A DNA stretch of 64,000 nucleotides. Origin: Closterium sp. Naga37s-1. Taxonomy: Eukaryota > Streptophyta > Zygnematophyceae > Desmidiales > Closteriaceae. The stretch spans positions 605,565-669,564 of the forward strand of contig CANJKZ010000180.1 in assembly GCA_947471745.1 (NCBI GenBank), in the 5' to 3' direction. The position numbers and the translations under genes are program-made. Position 1 is the first letter of the stretch. Each line of letters begins with the position of its first letter. This document shows positions 11,901 to 35,500 of the stretch, piece by piece. The notes beneath the pieces are model-generated. The model ran no database searches, was not told the origin of the DNA, and saw nothing but the letters and a program-made list of their open reading frames with translations.

Positions 11901-14900
11901 CACGCCTTGCTGCAGTGAGCTCACGCCTTGCTTCCGTGTGCTCACGCGTTGCTGCAGTGAGCTCACGCCTTGCTGCAGTGAGCTCACGCCTTGCTGCAGT
12001 GAGCTCACGCCTTGCTGCAGTGAGCTCACGCGTTGCTGTAGTGAGCTCACGCCTTGCTGCAGTGAGCTCACGCCTTGCTGCAGTGAGCTCACGCCTTGCT
12101 GCAGTGAGCTCACGCGTTGCTGCAGTGAGCTCACGCGTTGCTGCAGTGAGCTCACGCGTTGCTGCAGTGAGCTCACGCCTTGCTGCAGTGAGCTCACGCC
12201 TTGCTGCAGTGAGCTCACGCCTTGCTGCAGTGAGCTCACGCGTTGCTGCAGTGAGCTCACGCGTTGCTGCAGTGAGCTCACGCGTTGCTGCAGTGAGCTC
12301 ACGCCTTGCTGCAGTGAGCTCACGCGTTGCTGCAGTGAGCTCACGCGTTGCTGCAGTGAGCTCACGCGTTGCTGCAGTGAGCTCACGCATTGCTGCAGTG
12401 AGCTCACGCGTTGCTGCAGTGAGCTCACGCCTTGCTGCAGTGAGCTCACGCGTTGCTGCAGTGAGCTCACGCGTTGCTGCAGTGAGCTCACGCGTTGCTG
12501 CAGTGAGCTCACGCCTTGCTGCAGTGAGCTCACGCCTTAATGCAGTGAGCTCACGCCTTGCTGCAGTGAGCTCACGCGTTGCTGCAATGAGCTCACGCGT
12601 TGCTGCAGTGAGCTCACGCCTTGCTGCAGTGAGCTCACGCCTTGCTGCAGTGAACTCAAGCGTTGCTGCAGTGAGCTCACGCGTTGCTGCAGTGAGCTCA
12701 CGCCTTGCTGCAGTGAGCTCACGCCTTGCTGCAGTGAGCTCACGCCTTGCTGCAGTGAGCTCACGCCTTGCTGCAGTGAGCTCACGCGTTGCTGCAGTGA
12801 GCTCACGCCTTGCTGCAGTGAGCTCACGCCTTGCTGCAGTGAGCTCACGCCTTGCTTCCGTGTGCTCACGCGTTGCTGCAGTGAGCTCACGCCTTGCTGC
12901 AGTGAGCTCACGCCTTGCTGCAGTGAGCTCACGCCTTGCTGCAGTGAGCTCACGCCTTGCTGCAGTGAGCTCACGCGTTGCTGCAGTGAGCTCACGCCTT
13001 GCTGCAGTGAGCTCACGCGTTGCTGCAGTGAGCTCACGCATTGCTGCAGTGAGCTCACGCGTTGCTGCAGTGAGCTCACGCCTTGCTGCAGTGAGCTCAC
13101 GCGTTGCTGCAGTGAGCTCACGCGTTGCTGCAGTGAGCTCACGCCTTGCTGCAGTGAGCTCACGCCTTGCTGCAGTGAGCTCACGCCTTGCTTCCGTGTG
13201 CTCACGCGTTGCTGCAGTGAGCTCACGCCTTGCTGCAGTGAGCTCACGCCTTGCTGCAGTGAGCTCACGCCTTGCTGCAGTGAGCTCACGCCTTGCTGCA
13301 GTGAGCTCACGCCTTGCTTCCGTGTGCTCACGCGTTGCTGCAGTGAGCTCACGCCTTGCTGCAGTGAGCTCACGCCTTGCTGCAGTGAGCTCACGCGTTG
13401 CTGTAGTGAGCTCACGCGTTGCTGCAGTGAGCTCACGCCTTGCTGCAGTGAGCTCACGCCTTGCTGCAGTGAGCTCACGCCTTGCTTCCGTGTGCTCACG
13501 CGTTGCTGCAGTGAGCTCACGCCTTGCTGCAGTGAGCTCACGCCTTGCTGCAGTGAGCTCACGCCTTGCTGCAGTGAGCTCACGCCTTGCTGCAGTGAGC
13601 TCACGCCTTGCTACAGTGAGCTCACGCCTTGCTGCAGTGAGCTCACGCGTTGCTGCAGTGAGCTCACGCCTTGCTGCAGTGAGCTCACGCATTGCTGCAG
13701 TGAGCTCACGCCTTGCTGCAGTGAGCTCACGCCTTGCTGCAGTGAGCTCACGCCTTGCTGCAGTGAGCTCACGCGTTGCTGCAGTGAGCTCACGCGTTGC
13801 TGCAGTGAGCTCACGCCTTGCTGCAGTGAGCTCACGCCTTGCTGCAGTGAGCTCACGCGTTGCTGCAGTGAGCCTCACGCGTTGCTGCAGTGAGCTCACG
13901 CGTTGCTGCAGTGAGCTCACGCGTTGCTGCAGTGAGCTCACGCCTTGCTGCAGTGAGCTCACGCCGTTGCTGCAGTGAGCTCACGCCTTGCTGCAGTGAG
14001 CTCACGCCTTGCTGCAGTGAGCTCACGCCTTGCTGCAGTGAGCTCACGCCTTGCTGCAGTGAGCTCACGCCTTGCTGCAGTGAGCTCACGCCTTGCTGCA
14101 GTGAGCTCACGCCTTGCTGCAGTGAGCTCACGCCTTGCTGCAGTGAGCTCACGCCTTGCTGCAGTGAGCTCACGCGTTGCTGCAGTGAGCTCACGCCTTG
14201 CTGCAGTGAGCTCACGCCTTGCTGCAGTGAGCTCACGCCTTGCTGCAGTGAGCTCACGCCTTGCTGCAGTGAGCTCACGCCTTGCTGCAGTGAGCTCACG
14301 CCTTGCTGCAGTGAGCTCACGCGTTGCTGCAGTGAGCTCACGCGTTGCTGCAGTGAGCTCACGCGTTGCTGCAGTGAGCTCACGCCTTGCTGCAGTGAGC
14401 TCACGCGTTGCTGCAGTGAGCTCACGCCTTGCTGCAGTGAGCTCACGCGTTGCTGCAGTGAGCTCACGCGTTGCTGCAGTGAGCTCACGCCTTGCTGCAG
14501 TGAGCTCACGCGTTGCTGCAGTGAGCTCACGCGTTGCTGCAGTGAGCTCACGCCTTGCTGCAGTGAGCTCACGCCTTGCTGCAGTGAGCTCACGCGTTGC
14601 TGCAGTGAGCTCACGCCTTGCTGCAGTGAGCTCACGCCTTGCTGCAGTGAGCTCACGCCTTGCTGCAGTGAGCTCACGCCTTGCTGCAGTGAGCTCACGC
14701 CTTGCTGCAGTGAGCTCACGCGTTGCTGCAGTGAGCTCACGCCTTGCTGCAGTGAGCTCACGCCTTGCTGCAGTGAGCTCACGCCTTGCTGCAGTGAGCT
14801 CACGCCTTGCTGCAGTGAGCTCACGCCTTGCTGCAGTGAGCTCACGCCTTGCTGCAGTGAGCTCACGCCTTGCTGCAGTGAGCTCACGCCTTGCTGCAGT

Positions 14901-15640
14901 GAGCTCACGCCTTGCTGCAGTGAGCTCACGCCTTGCTGCAGTGAGCTCACGCCTTGCTGCAGTGAGCTCACGCGTTGCTGCAGTGAGCTCACGCCTTGCT
15001 GCAGTGAGCTCACGCGTTGCTGCAGTGAGCTCACGCCTTGCTGCAGTGAGCTCACGCGTTGCTGCAGTGAGCTCACGCGTTGCTGCAGTGAGCTCACGCC
15101 TTGCTGCAGTGAGCTCACTCGTTGCTGCAGTGAGCTCACGCGTTGCTGCAGTGAGCTCACGCCTTGCTGCAGTGAGCTCACGCCTTGCTGCAGTGAGCTC
15201 ACGCCTTGCTGCAGTGAGCTCACGCCTTGCTGCAGTGAGCTCACGCCTTGCTGCAGTGAGCTCACGCCTTGCTGCAGTGAGCTCACGCGTTGCTGCAGTG
15301 AGCTCACGCCTTGCTGCAGTGAGCTCACGCCTTGCTGCAGTGAGCTCACGCCTTGCTGCAGTGAGCTCACGCCTTGCTGCAGTGAGCTCACGCCTTGCTG
15401 CAGTGAGCTCACACGTTGCTGCAGTGAGCTCACGCGTTGCTGCAGTGAGCTCACGCCTTGCTGCAGTGAGCTCACGCCTTGCTGCAGTGAGCTCACGCCT
15501 TGCTGCAGTGAGCTCACGCCTTGCTGCAGTGAGCTCACGCCTTGCTGCAGTGAGCTCACGCCTTGCTGCAGTGAGCTCACGCCTTGCTGCAGTGAGCTCA
15601 CGCCTTGCTTCGGTGTGCTCACGCCTTGCTACGGCAGCCC
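8967..15640. repeat. giant 21-bp minisatellite array, about 318 units
   Basis: The unit begins TTGCTGCAGTGAGCTCACG and ends CC or CG; rarer forms end CA, use CTTCCGTGTG in place of CTGCAGTGAG, or carry CTGTAG or CTCAAG. Every standard unit contains the palindromes CTGCAG and GTGAGCTCAC. Since 21 is seven codons and only two of the six frames contain a stop, very long open frames appear on both strands; these are by-products. Two 22-bp units, with an extra base near 13874 and near 13965, shift the frame. To their right (13975-15600) the rare variants all but disappear, so the array has a left and a right block of different history. Confidence 0.97.
10610..12270. repeat. 777-bp higher-order duplication (37 x 21 bp) within the array
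   Basis: Rare variants act as markers. CTCAAGC occurs at 10804-10813 and 11581-11590; GCTGTAG at about 11262 and 12039; the CTTCCGTGTG pair at 11031/11157 and 11808/11934. Each pair is offset by exactly 777 bp, and the order of CC/CG/CA units between them matches. Edges are approximate, set where the unit order first disagrees. Confidence 0.9.
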
Positions 15641-16320
15641 GCTTTCTCTTCTCAGTCTGCCGGTGCCTTGCTGCAACTCTCTGGCGCCTTGTAGCATGGC
15701 AATGCCCAGCTCGTTGCTCACAGGAGCCTTGCTGCACACCAGTGTGGTGTGCGTGACCTCAGGGGATCTATGTTTCAAACGACGCTTGTGAGTCGTCAAA
15801 TTCAATTTCTTTCGTTGCAAGAATTGCGTTTCATTTCTGTTTTGTATCAATGTCCATCGGTACTTTCCTTTTGTACTTATCAGATTTCAACACATACGTG
15901 CTTATCAAGTTCCGTTTCACCATCAAGTATGTGGTCGTCATTGAATAATTCACTGCGTTCTTCGACGACAATTCATTTTTTACTTGACCTGTTTGTTTTG
16001 CAAGGTGTGCAAGACGCGTTGTGGGGAGCAGGGAGGGGAATGCGAGAGAGAAGGCAATGTGGAAAAGGGTGGGAGGAGATTTTGATGGTAGAGGGAGAGG
16101 AAAGAAGGCGGAAAGAGGGAGGAAGGGGGGACAAGCTAGCAGTGATTGATACAAAATGAAATGATTTCAACTCTTCGTTATGCTTGTCTTCTCTCAATCC
16201 TATTTGTGTATGCATGTGTGTTCGGGTGTGTTTGTGCGGGTCAGTTTGTGCGGGTGTGTTCATGTCAGTTGGTTGTTTCACAGGGGGTTGTTGTGCTGAT
16301 ATGCATCGTGTTTGTGATCT

Positions 16321-16730
16321 GAGGTTGTCATCGTCGTTGGGGCAGCGTGTTTTCGCTGTTTCAACGACCCCATCAATCTCAGTTGCAACATTGGTGTATA
16401 TTGAGCATCCACTTCAATTCGTTCACAATTGTTACGTGGTGTTGTACATTTTTACGAGCGTTTGCATCTGTGTTTGTGGGATGTGTGATTCAAAGTGTGT
16501 TGTTACTATGTGTCATGTATGTAATTAGAGGTTGTTAATCGTCTTTGGGGCAGCGTGTTTTCGCTGTTTCAACGACCCAGTCAACCTCTATTGCTATATG
16601 GTGCATCTTAACATTCATTTTGAAGCAACCACTCCACCTCATACTTTGTTGTGCATTTGTACAACTGCATTCGTGCATGTTGATGCCAGAATATTATGCT
16701 CGGCTGTACCATCCGCCGTATTTATCGACG
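16321..16730. repeat. diverged tandem duplication, period about 207 bp
   Basis: GAGGTTGTCATCGTC at about 16321 and GAGGTTGTTAATCGTC at about 16528 each lead into GGGGCAGCGTGTTTTCGCTG and a further 20 near-identical bases. The similarity then fades but continues in parallel (GTTGTACATTT / GTTGTGCATTT; GCGTTTGCATCTG / GCATTCGTGCATG). Confidence 0.8.
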
Positions 16731-16780
16731 ATGCTGGGATGGTCGAGCAAATTCATGGTTTCAACATGATACGTACAGTA

Positions 16781-16932
16781 TTTGGTTTCACATATGGGGA
16801 TCTCATTTGAGAGTGTTTTTATTCACTATTTGTAGCATCCGTTTGAACACAGTTCCAAACATTCAAACGGGTGCTCCAAAAAGTGCGTAAAAAAACACTC
16901 TTCAAATGATATCCCCAAAATGTCAAACCAAA
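16781..16932. mobile_element. MITE-like foldback element
   Basis: Two inverted arms of about 70 bp meet at about 16856. The left arm begins TTTGGTTTCACATATGGGGA and the right arm, reverse-complemented, begins TTTGGTTTGACATTTTGGGG; both go on through GAGTGTTTTT and CATCCGTTTGAA / CACCCGTTTGAA. The flanking bases are TA on both sides, as for TA-target DNA transposons. No transposase. A hairpin RNA precursor is the alternative. A small hairpin (GGGTTGC...GCAACCC) lies just outside, at about 16938-16955. Confidence 0.65.
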
Positions 16933-17334
16933 TATATAGGGTTGCTACGCAACCCACCCAAAAAGCTTGTTTGGTTTAACTGCCGAATAATGGTTCATTA
17001 TATTCATTGTGAGCTCATATGTTAATGAAAACCATTGCCGCCAAGATCTGGGGCAGGGACACCTCCGCTCCGCTCCGTCGTGTGTCAGTTGACTGTCAGC
17101 CGTTTGAACCTATCCTGACATTCCGTCCTGATACAGCAGGGTGCTTAGAAAGCTTGCCTTGAAATTTGTTTTGCTGCGAGAGCTCACTGATGAATTGTCA
17201 CCCAGCGGAACTCTGTTCTGTCGGTGTGTAGGTGCTGCAGTTCCTCGACTAAGCTGCATTCCTCCTAGGAGATTCGATCTCTCCTAATCTGTAGCAGATT
17301 TCGCGCGAAGCGTCTTAGTTCGCAGGCCGCGGTC

Positions 17335-26645
<9,311 letters not shown>

Positions 26646-27862
26646 CTGACTACTCTTGTGTAAGTAGGGATATAGTTTGCTCGCCTGATAAATCTGGTGC
26701 CTGAAACTCACAAATGTACTGCACTTGTATCGATGTTATTGGCAGCGGATTTTGACCACCATACGGTTCTTCTGCGCGACATGCTCCGATGGATTCCCCA
26801 AGGAAAATTTTCACCATCAGCTGGGCAGCCTACAGTCATGCTCTGCCGATCCCGACACCGAACACGAGGGATTGGTTCGCAACAAACAAACGGTGACCAA
26901 TCAATGATAGCCTCGTTTTGTTCAGATGCTGCCCAACATGTGAATTCGACGAACCAAGTGCGCCGTTTGCGCAAGCCCCGTGACAGCTTCGCCGAAGAGG
27001 ACTAGCGGACACCGTGGCGGGGCACTGTTGCTAGACCACCTTCCCTGAAGGCTTTCCTCCGAAGAATTCAAACCCTAACTTTGCTCCCATTGGCTTGGCT
27101 GCCTAGCTTTCTCTGTCGGCGCCACCAATCTCTGGCTGCGAACTTGTTTCGCCGCGTTTATTTCATTCGTAGGGTTACATTTCCAAGAGGTCGAGAAAGC
27201 TCGCTGCCAGACGACCTTGTCGTCATGACTGTCCAGCAAATAAGAAACATCGTCTGCTAGTCGCGGAATAGTGTCTGCGACGAGTTGCCCTTTGCCCCGC
27301 CCACTCAAAACCTAGGCTCACCGCCGCGCGCATTTCCATGCGCCAGGTGTACACCTCCAAGCTTGCGCGACGCGGTAGGCGCAAGACTAGGGGGAAAGAA
27401 AAGCGGAGGTGAATTCTGATGACTTTCTTCCGCCAACTTCCTCCTGTCCCTCGCCCCGCTTTCGTCCGACATTCCCTCCCCGCTTCGCTGGCGCGCATGC
27501 ACCTCGTCCGCGCCTTCCCCCACACCTTACCCGCTACCCACTCTTTGCGCACGTTCGGAATTTTTTCTTTCCACCTTCTCAGCAAATTATTTCAGCGAGA
27601 GAAGGTGAAATACGTCGTCCCGCCATTGCAACAACACGTCGAAAGAGTGTGAGAGACTGCTAGATTGCGACTCTTCTCAGCTTGAAGCTCCTCGCTTCTC
27701 ACACTTCGTCCCTTCTGTTCGTGTCAACCGCGGCTCCACACGCATCGCCAAGACAAGCAAGACTTAGAAGAGCGCGAAGATCAAGAACCGGTTTTTGTTT
27801 CCGAACTAGCTGAATTATACCTGTCGCATCGCTAGCAACCCTTTCTGTCGCTCACCCTAACC
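26646..27862. other. spacer between LACS and thiolase genes
   Basis: It holds the LACS 3' UTR and the thiolase promoter and 5' UTR. I see no gene, repeat family or clear core promoter; short open frames show no family features. Confidence 0.7.
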
Positions 27863-31049
<3,187 letters not shown>

Positions 31050-31112
31050 GCATCCTCGTCCCTGCTTTCCCCGCTCTCTTTGTTTCCACGTGACTTTTGA
31101 GTCGACTCAAAG

Positions 31113-31185
31113 TCACCTGGAGTGTGCAACGGTGGTGGTGGAGCCTCAGCCATGGTCATCGAGGCGGAGTAAGCATCTTCGTCCT
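31113..31185 (+). repeat. copy of thiolase exon 7 end downstream of the stop
   Basis: GGAGTGTGCAACGGTGGTGG ... GTCATCGAGGCGGAGTAAGC repeats exon 7's last 50 bp, stop codon and flank with few changes. It is preceded by the palindrome at 31091-31115. Confidence 0.9.
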
Positions 31186-32530
31186 GACTCCCCCCACTCT
31201 CTTCTTCCTCCCTCCTTCCCTCCTTCCCTCCCCGCATCCTCCCTTCCTCGTTCTCTAACCTACCGGTACCTTTGTTGCAACACGCTTCCTCCTCCCCATG
31301 CCCCTTCCCCTCCTCCAGTGCCCTTTGTTGCCTTGTCGTTTTTTGTCCCAGCACTCACAATGTTCCCGTGTTTCATTGTTGGTGTGTTGTTGTCTGTGTG
31401 TGTGTCACCTACCTATGTGCAGGTCCTTGGATCACTCCAGTGCCCATGCGCACCTCTGAACTAAGGATTATTTTCAGCACTGCTAAAAGTGTGGATTGCT
31501 TCTAATCACTTCTGTGATTGTTTATGGTTTGCTCCTTGTGTGAGCGGTTGAGGCCTCTCAATAGGGTGCCTTGTGATTGGTGCTCCCTTGAGCCGCCTCA
31601 ACAGCACACCCTGTTGAATGCTCCTGTCTCCCTTTGTTTTTTCTTATGCTAGAACCCAGCCAATGCAATCACTCCTGTTGCTGGTGGATACCATACATTG
31701 TATTATGTTGTGAATGGAGTTGTTCTTATCGGATTGCAAAAGCTATGCGGTATGAGCGTGCTCATGTCATGTAGCCAATGATGCGAAGAGTGTGGTGTGT
31801 CTGACCGTGGTCAAGGGTACTTTGTTTTGTACAGAACATGACGTCATCGACTCAGGTTCCTCCCTCCTGCCCAGCTCTCGCATCAGAATTTCCCGAGTAC
31901 TGTACATTCCCGAGTCCCAACTGTCCTGTCAGGCTGACTAGTCACTCACAAATCGACGGTTCACAATTGTTGGTGGTGCTAGTGACGGACAAACTCACCA
32001 CAGAAGATTTGGGACCATGGTCTTCGCAACGATAAAGTTACAGCGAAACACAGATCGCCAGATCTTCGTCGAAGAGCGTGTCAGAGGGTAACCTAGGGAT
32101 TCCCGAACCCCGACCAAGGCATGCTGGGATGTTGGCTGTTTTCCCTTACGGTTGTCCATCAGCGCAAGTATGTGCATCCATGGGGGTAGTAACTTCGTCC
32201 CCCTGACATATTTCAGTCACTTGTTCTACGGACGTTTGAAAACGAGTTCAGTTGCTGACCTTCGGTTTAGTGAAAACCCAGCTTGCGATTCTGCTTTTCG
32301 TCTGCAACGATTTCCCGTCTACAACGGTTTTCCCGTTTTTTCTCCCTTTTTCGTCTGCGACCTGCCCATTTTTTTATTTCTCGTGCTTGAGTATGCGCCA
32401 TTGTTCGTGATTTGTATATATCCGAAAAGAATTCGTCACGCGCTTCCACGATCTCGTAAACCCAAGATAGGTTCGGAGACGTCTCAGAACAAGCTTAGGT
32501 ATCCTCCACGCGTTCAATCTCGACACGAAC
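31186..32530. other. spacer between thiolase and GRAS genes
   Basis: No gene seen. It should hold thiolase 3' sequence and the GRAS promoter and 5' UTR. There is a pyrimidine-rich stretch at 31190-31330. Confidence 0.65.
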
Positions 32531-35500
32531 ATGTCGAACCTCTTAGGTCCCTCCGGCACCTCAACGTTCCCGTCGCCGCTTTTCGAGGCGACTCAAAACC
32601 CGACGTTCCCGTCGCCGACCTTCGCCAGCGCACCTTGGGATTCCATTTTCCCGCCAGCGCAAGGATGTGCCGGGACTCCTTCCGCGATTCCCCCCTCTGA
32701 CTGGACTCTGAATCCCGACCCTCCGGCAATAGATTGTGCCGTCTCCTCGGCATCGCCGATTTTCTCTTCGTTTCAAACCAACCTCGAGATTGTTCCAGAA
32801 GGACTCGCTCACACCGTGGCATGCACGGAAGAGATCCACGTGGAGGCTTATCCGCCAGCTCAGGCGGTTCCTTCCGGATCTTCGGGCCACGTCAGCAGCG
32901 CGGCGTCGGGGCTTGACTGGGATCAGGTGCGACATCTGCTGGCGGACGGAGGGGAGGCGGAGGAGAAAGGGGATGGATTTGACGGGATGAATAGAATCGA
33001 AAAATACGCTGAGGTTGACGAACGAATAGGGTGGGGAAAGGGTGACGGAGGGGAAAAGGAGGAGAAGGTCGCTCAGCTGAGATCCGCTCTGCCCGTCGGA
33101 GATGAGTTGGTTGTCGCACCTCCTGTCGCTTCCGCTTTCGTTCCCCCTCCCGCTTCCGCTTCCCCCTCCCGGTTGTCCGCTGTCGCGGCGGAGGGCGAGC
33201 CGATCTTCCTTCCTGCTTGCCCGGACGGCTGCGATTGCGCAGGCTGCCAGCTGTTGCATTTTCATTGGCTCGACCGGTTTTCCCCGGCACCTTATTCTGG
33301 GGTGGGGGAGGGCGGAGGATGGGTTGCGCAGAAAGGGGACGACGCGGAGAGGAGCGGAACGGGTGGCGCAGAAGTGCTGTTGCGGAGGGACGAGACTGGC
33401 GCCGGAGCAGAGGCGGGCGTAGGAACAAGGGGGGCCGGAGAAACAGGGATGAGCGGAGGAGCAGGGGGAGGAGGAAGAGCGGAGGAGCAGCGGGCGCCTC
33501 TCCCTCCTACGTTCTCACCTCCTTTCGCACCTCATTTCTCCTCCTCTTCGTTTGCACCTTCATTTGCGCCATCGTTCGCACCATCGTTCGCACCATCCTT
33601 TGCACCATCTTTTGCACCGTCGTTCACGCCTGCGACTGCTGCCTCGTGCCCGCCTCCCTCCGCGCGTCTCCCTGGTCTCGCCTCCCCGAGTCCTCCTTGC
33701 AAGCGACCGCTGCTGCTCGCCCCGCCTGTCGCCGCCGCCACTCTGAGCGCCACACGTGGCAGCACACGCGGCGTTACGACTGAGCTTACCACCACACAGA
33801 GCACTGCTGGTGAAGAAAGCATTGGTGGCAGCATTGGTGGGAGCATCGCTAAGAGCTCCGGTGTCAAGGCAACTAGCACTGCTGTTAAGCCGACCAACAA
33901 AATCGCGTCTGTCGCCCGAAACAACAACCTTCCTAGCGCTCGCCGGCCGGCGGACATGTCCACCAGGCTGGCACAGCTGCTGGAGGAAATCAAATCTCCA
34001 GGCCGGGCGGCAGCAGCAGCCGCCGCCGCTTCAGCCGCAAACACAGCCGGGGTGGGCTCCTGCAGCAGGGATTTGATTCGCCGGCCGGCGATTCGCCAGG
34101 TGGCGGGTCGCAAGAGGACGAGCCAGGCACGTGGCGGCTCGAACACTCCGAGCACTCACAGTCGCCTCAGTAGTGATTCGGGCAGTGAGAACAGCAAGAA
34201 TGGCAGTGGCAGTGGCAGTGGCAGCGGCAGCGGCTGCGGCAGTGGTAGTGGTAGTGGCAGCGGCAGCGGCAGCGGCAGCGGCAGGAGTGGCAGCGACGGT
34301 GTCCCTGCGTCCCCTCCATCCTCTCTCGCCCTCGTTCCCTCTCAGTGCTACACCTCGCGACCTCCTGCTGTCGCCTTCGCGTCCATTCTAGGCACGTGCG
34401 CTGCAAATCCCACGCCAGACAACTTACGCAGCCCAGGAAGCAGCCTAGGCAGTCCAACCAGCCTAAGCAGTCACCAGAAAAGCCCCTTTGAGTCGTTTTC
34501 CCATGTCACCAGCCTGAACCTCTCAGCGGCCCTCCCGCCCCGGGGCGTTGAAGCGTCCCTGGGTCCGACCAGCCTGGCCCGCCTTCCTGTCTTCTCGCCA
34601 TTCCCTTACCCTCCCTCCTTCTCAACCCCTCTCCCTGACCACTTGGCTTACCTAGCCCAAACCGGAAACGTGGGAGGTTCAGAGCGGTACCAATTCTTCC
34701 AGCACTGTTTACCGGCTGCAGATGCCCCTGCCACGTGGCAGGATGTCACTGGCTGGTCAACGCACTCAAGCAGGTCAACGGGAGGTGCAGGCGCGGCTTC
34801 CAGGAAGCGGAGGGCGAGCTCTGGAGGGGGAAAGGTGGGAAGGGAACAAGAGAAAGGGGGGACGGCGGAGGAGGGCGCCTGGCGGGGGAGCAGTGGGGCT
34901 GGCGGGGGGCAATTGGCAGGGGATGCTTCAGACGGGGCAGGGGCAGTAGCAGGGGCAGGGGCAGGGGCAGGGGCAGGGGCAGGGGCAGGTTTTTTACCGG
35001 GTGGAGGGTTGGATGGTGCTATGCTGGGGCAGATGGGGGGAATGGGGCAGATGGGGGGGATGGGGCAGATGGGGGGGATGGGGCAGATGGGGGGGATGGG
35101 GCAGATGGGGGGAATGGGGCAGATGGGGGGAATGGGACAAATAGGGGAGACGGGGCAGATGGGGGGAATGGGGCAGATGGGGGGAATGGGCCAGATGGGG
35201 GGAATGGGCCAGATGGGGGGAATGGGCCAGATGGGGGGAATGGGCCAGATGGGGGGCCAGATGGGGGGAATGGGCCAGATGGGGGGAATGGGCCAGATGG
35301 GGGGAATGGGCCAGATGGGGGGAATGGGGCAGATAGGGGAGACGGGGCAGATGGGGCTGGATGCATCTGCGCTTGAGCGCATGGGGGTGAGTCCGGGCAT
35401 GCTGGCGGGCATGGGGGTGAATCCGGGTATGCTGGCGGGCATGGGGGTGGACGCGGGCGTGTTGAGGGGCATGGGCGTGGACATGGGCATGCTACAAGCC

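Larger units (their letters stand above)
15641..17334. other. spacer between minisatellite and LACS; 5' flank of LACS
   Basis: There is no credible gene. The first 150 bp contain scattered degenerate relatives of the array unit (GCCTTGCTGCA...). From about 15800 the DNA is AT-richer, with a GA-rich stretch at 16020-16130 and GTGTG-rich sequence at 16200-16270. Two separate repeats inside are listed on their own. The stretch 17000-17334 should hold the LACS promoter and 5' UTR; I see no clear TATA box. Confidence 0.7.

Noticed and set aside
8967..15640. CRISPR array.
   Set aside because: Units are directly contiguous with no spacers, and the genome is eukaryotic.
8670..15791. Several giant open frames (up to about 1,700 codons) on both strands, with perfect seven-residue repeats (VSSLQQG, ELTAARR, AVSSRLA, CCSELTP) that look like coiled coils.
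   Set aside because: They follow automatically from a 21-bp unit with no stop in four frames. All four frames are equally 'conserved', and variants fall without regard to any one frame.
31425..31464. An eighth thiolase exon after a GTAAGC donor at 31046.
   Set aside because: The in-frame TAA at 31047-31049 ends the protein at the usual family length, and the candidate exon has no thiolase similarity.
32579..32600. A fourth copy of the TTTGAGTCGACTCAAA palindrome in the GRAS coding region (TTTTCGAGGCGACTCAAAA).
   Set aside because: Two mismatches in the core and ordinary coding context; chance similarity is as likely.
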